From Desulfocapsaceae bacterium (lineage in GTDB: Bacteria; Desulfobacterota; Desulfobulbia; Desulfobulbales; Desulfocapsaceae): a stretch of 7,981 nt of DNA. The position numbers and the translations under genes were made by a program. Location of the stretch: assembly GCA_029934775.1 (NCBI GenBank), contig JAOZLO010000111.1, positions 1 through 7,981 of the forward strand, given 5' to 3'. Below the pieces are notes generated by a model. That model did not search any database, was not told the DNA's origin, and was given only the letters and a program-made list of their open reading frames with translations. Below, piece after piece: positions 7,426 to 7,981 of this stretch (positions within the stretch are counted from its first letter, which is position 1; each line of letters begins with the position of its first letter).

Positions 7426-7483
7426 TGAGAATGCGCATATTTTAAAAGTGTGAGAATGCTCCTTTTCGGGTGCGTTTTTGAGA
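7426..7483 (+). repeat. Three spaced TGAGA repeats, two extended as TGAGAATGC
   Basis: TGAGAATGC occurs at 7426-7434 and 7451-7459, and a third TGAGA (TTTTTGAGA context) begins at 7479, giving spacings of 25 and 28 bases. Multiple subterminal repeats of this sort occur at the ends of IS21-type insertion sequences, where transposase binds, and a TG dinucleotide followed by TTAATATTTTGAGAATGC lies at about 7415. No transposase gene is present, so this is at most a relic end or an unrelated protein-binding array. Confidence 0.35.
7454..7479 (+). repeat. 26-bp imperfect direct repeat, copy 1
   Basis: This copy starts GAATGCTCCTTTTC and ends in five T. It matches 7712-7737 at 22 of 26 positions without gaps. 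The two copies are 258 bases apart and bracket the possible integrase relic. A shorter related match (GATTGCTCCTTTT) starts at 7655. Unlike copy 2, this copy does not form a good hairpin. Confidence 0.5.
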
Positions 7484-7566
7484 CAATATCAAATCGGAAC
7501 TTCGCAGGGATAAGGTATTCATCAGATGGAAATGGACTCTCATGAGATTCACACTACCAATTTCAA

Positions 7567-7650
7567 CGCTTGATACGAAAGTACTATCAACCATCCGATG
7601 CTCAGACAATGGAGCACTGGTCTCGATTTATTCTCTGGAAGCATCAATAA
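7567..7650 (+). pseudogene. Possible N-terminal relic of a tyrosine integrase
   Basis: The frame reads RLIRKYYQPS then DAQTMEHWSRFILWKHQ before TAA at 7648-7650. The Y...W spacing of 11 residues and the W-x-R-F-I-L core resemble the SAM-like N-terminal domain of integron/phage-type tyrosine recombinases (consensus HYSxRTExxYxxWxRRFI), with one residue missing before F. It has no start codon or ribosome binding site and the frame is closed by TGA at 7543-7545 upstream. It lies 190 bases from the tRNA-Glu fragment, a usual place for an integrase gene. The similarity is short and could be chance. Confidence 0.25.
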
Positions 7651-7699
7651 TTTAGATTGCTCCTTTTATAATTGGTTTTCTGGAAATAATATTGCAACT

Positions 7700-7737
7700 A
7701 AAAAGGAACCGGAATACTCCTTTTCTGGTACCTTTTT
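7700..7737 (+). terminator. Strong, probably bidirectional Rho-independent terminator (contains repeat copy 2)
   Basis: Positions 7700-7714 pair with 7723-7737: 15 positions with one A/A mismatch (7707/7730) and one G-T pair, an 8-base loop, five A at the 5' arm base and five T at the 3' arm base, so it can work on both strands. The 26-bp repeat copy 2 (7712-7737) forms its loop and 3' arm. A second AT-rich hairpin follows (AAAATCAA 7740-7747 with TTGATTTT 7770-7777, then T). Together these insulate the downstream sensor gene from upstream transcription. Confidence 0.65.
7712..7737 (+). repeat. 26-bp imperfect direct repeat, copy 2
   Basis: This is the partner of 7454-7479, with four mismatches, at the 5th, 15th, 19th and 21st positions. 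Here the repeat forms part of a hairpin terminator, so the shared sequence may be a dispersed palindromic element rather than a transposon end. Confidence 0.5.
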
Positions 7738-7844
7738 ATAAAATCAAACAAGCATACGACTTTGTGGTCTTGATTTTTTCCTCTTTTTTCATGTAATACA
7801 CATCATGGAGAAATTTCAAGTTGAGTGACATAGAGGGAGCAATT

Positions 7845-7981
7845 GTGACAAAAACCTATAGTGACAAACTTTCTAAAACTTTTTTCTCTCTTCTTCTTGC
7901 CACCATCACCTTCATTCTTTTAATTGTCATCAGCCGATATAATTATCTTATATTTCATACTCTGGCAGAATTTTTTTCCAT
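7845..7981 (+). CDS. MASE3-type membrane sensor protein, N-terminal part only
   Basis: Translation from GTG 7845 gives 45 complete codons to the window edge: a short cytoplasmic lead (MTKTYSDKLSKTF), a hydrophobic helix (FSLLLATITFILLIVI), then SRYNYLIFHTLAEFFS. The YNYLxFHTLxExFS block is the hallmark of the MASE3 multi-helix membrane sensor domain found at the N terminus of diguanylate cyclases, phosphodiesterases and histidine kinases. The output domain lies beyond the window. GTG is chosen because GAGGGAG (7833-7839) sits 5 bases upstream. A TTG at 7821 in the same frame, with GGAG upstream, is an alternative. A strong terminator separates it from everything to its left, so it should have its own promoter between about 7738 and 7830; only weak matches (TTGATT 7770, TAATAC 7794) are seen there. 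Confidence 0.8.
   Translation, partial: MTKTYSDKLSKTFFSLLLATITFILLIVISRYNYLIFHTLAEFFS

Noticed and set aside
7147..7428. 93-codon plus-strand frame
   Set aside because: It runs through the terminator and tRNA-Glu fragment, so it is non-coding sequence read as protein.
1..7981. CRISPR array, toxin-antitoxin pair or known defence system
   Set aside because: No regularly spaced repeats of suitable length and no such gene families in any frame examined.

Overview
The window looks like a moderately AT-rich Gram-negative genome, most likely from the Desulfobacterota or a related deltaproteobacterial lineage. This is an inference from family style: a dCache_3-like sensor joined to GGDEF, a hybrid kinase whose PAS domain carries a Cys-rich C/PCxxC insert, a MASE3-type membrane sensor, and solute-binding proteins not accompanied by permease genes. 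Nothing here fixes the species.

Layout. Positions 1-596 hold nearly all of a nitroreductase whose true start lies just left of the window. Positions 868-2457 (minus strand) encode a membrane diguanylate cyclase with a periplasmic ligand-sensing domain and intact GGEEF and I-site motifs. A 440-base divergent intergenic region follows, with a perfect 11+11 bp dyad and a likely promoter. Next, on the plus strand and clearly more AT-rich, comes a three-gene set: a periplasmic solute-binding protein (2898-3662), a 739-residue hybrid sensor histidine kinase (3677-5896, only 14 bases downstream) and a second periplasmic solute-binding protein (6007-6738). From 6739 to 7844 I see no convincing intact gene. 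This stretch contains the 3' part of a tRNA-Glu gene with its own terminator (minus strand), short repeats, a possible integrase relic and a strong hairpin terminator. The start of a MASE3-type membrane sensor protein (7845 onward) runs off the right edge.

How the genes may work together. The two exported binding proteins bracket a kinase with only a small (about 100-residue) periplasmic domain. No ABC permease or ATPase is present. The simplest reading is a sensing cassette in which one or both binding proteins present a ligand state to the kinase, which then passes phosphate through its own receiver domain to an unlinked HPt or regulator. The diguanylate cyclase next door is divergent and has different base composition, so joint function is not established.

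The most interesting structural point is the tRNA-Glu 3' fragment at 7335-7380. It keeps the sequence from the anticodon stem to the CCA end plus a downstream terminator, but the 5' half is replaced by unrelated DNA. That is the expected scar of an element integrated into a tRNA-Glu gene, with the element extending to the right and the intact tRNA copy outside the window.
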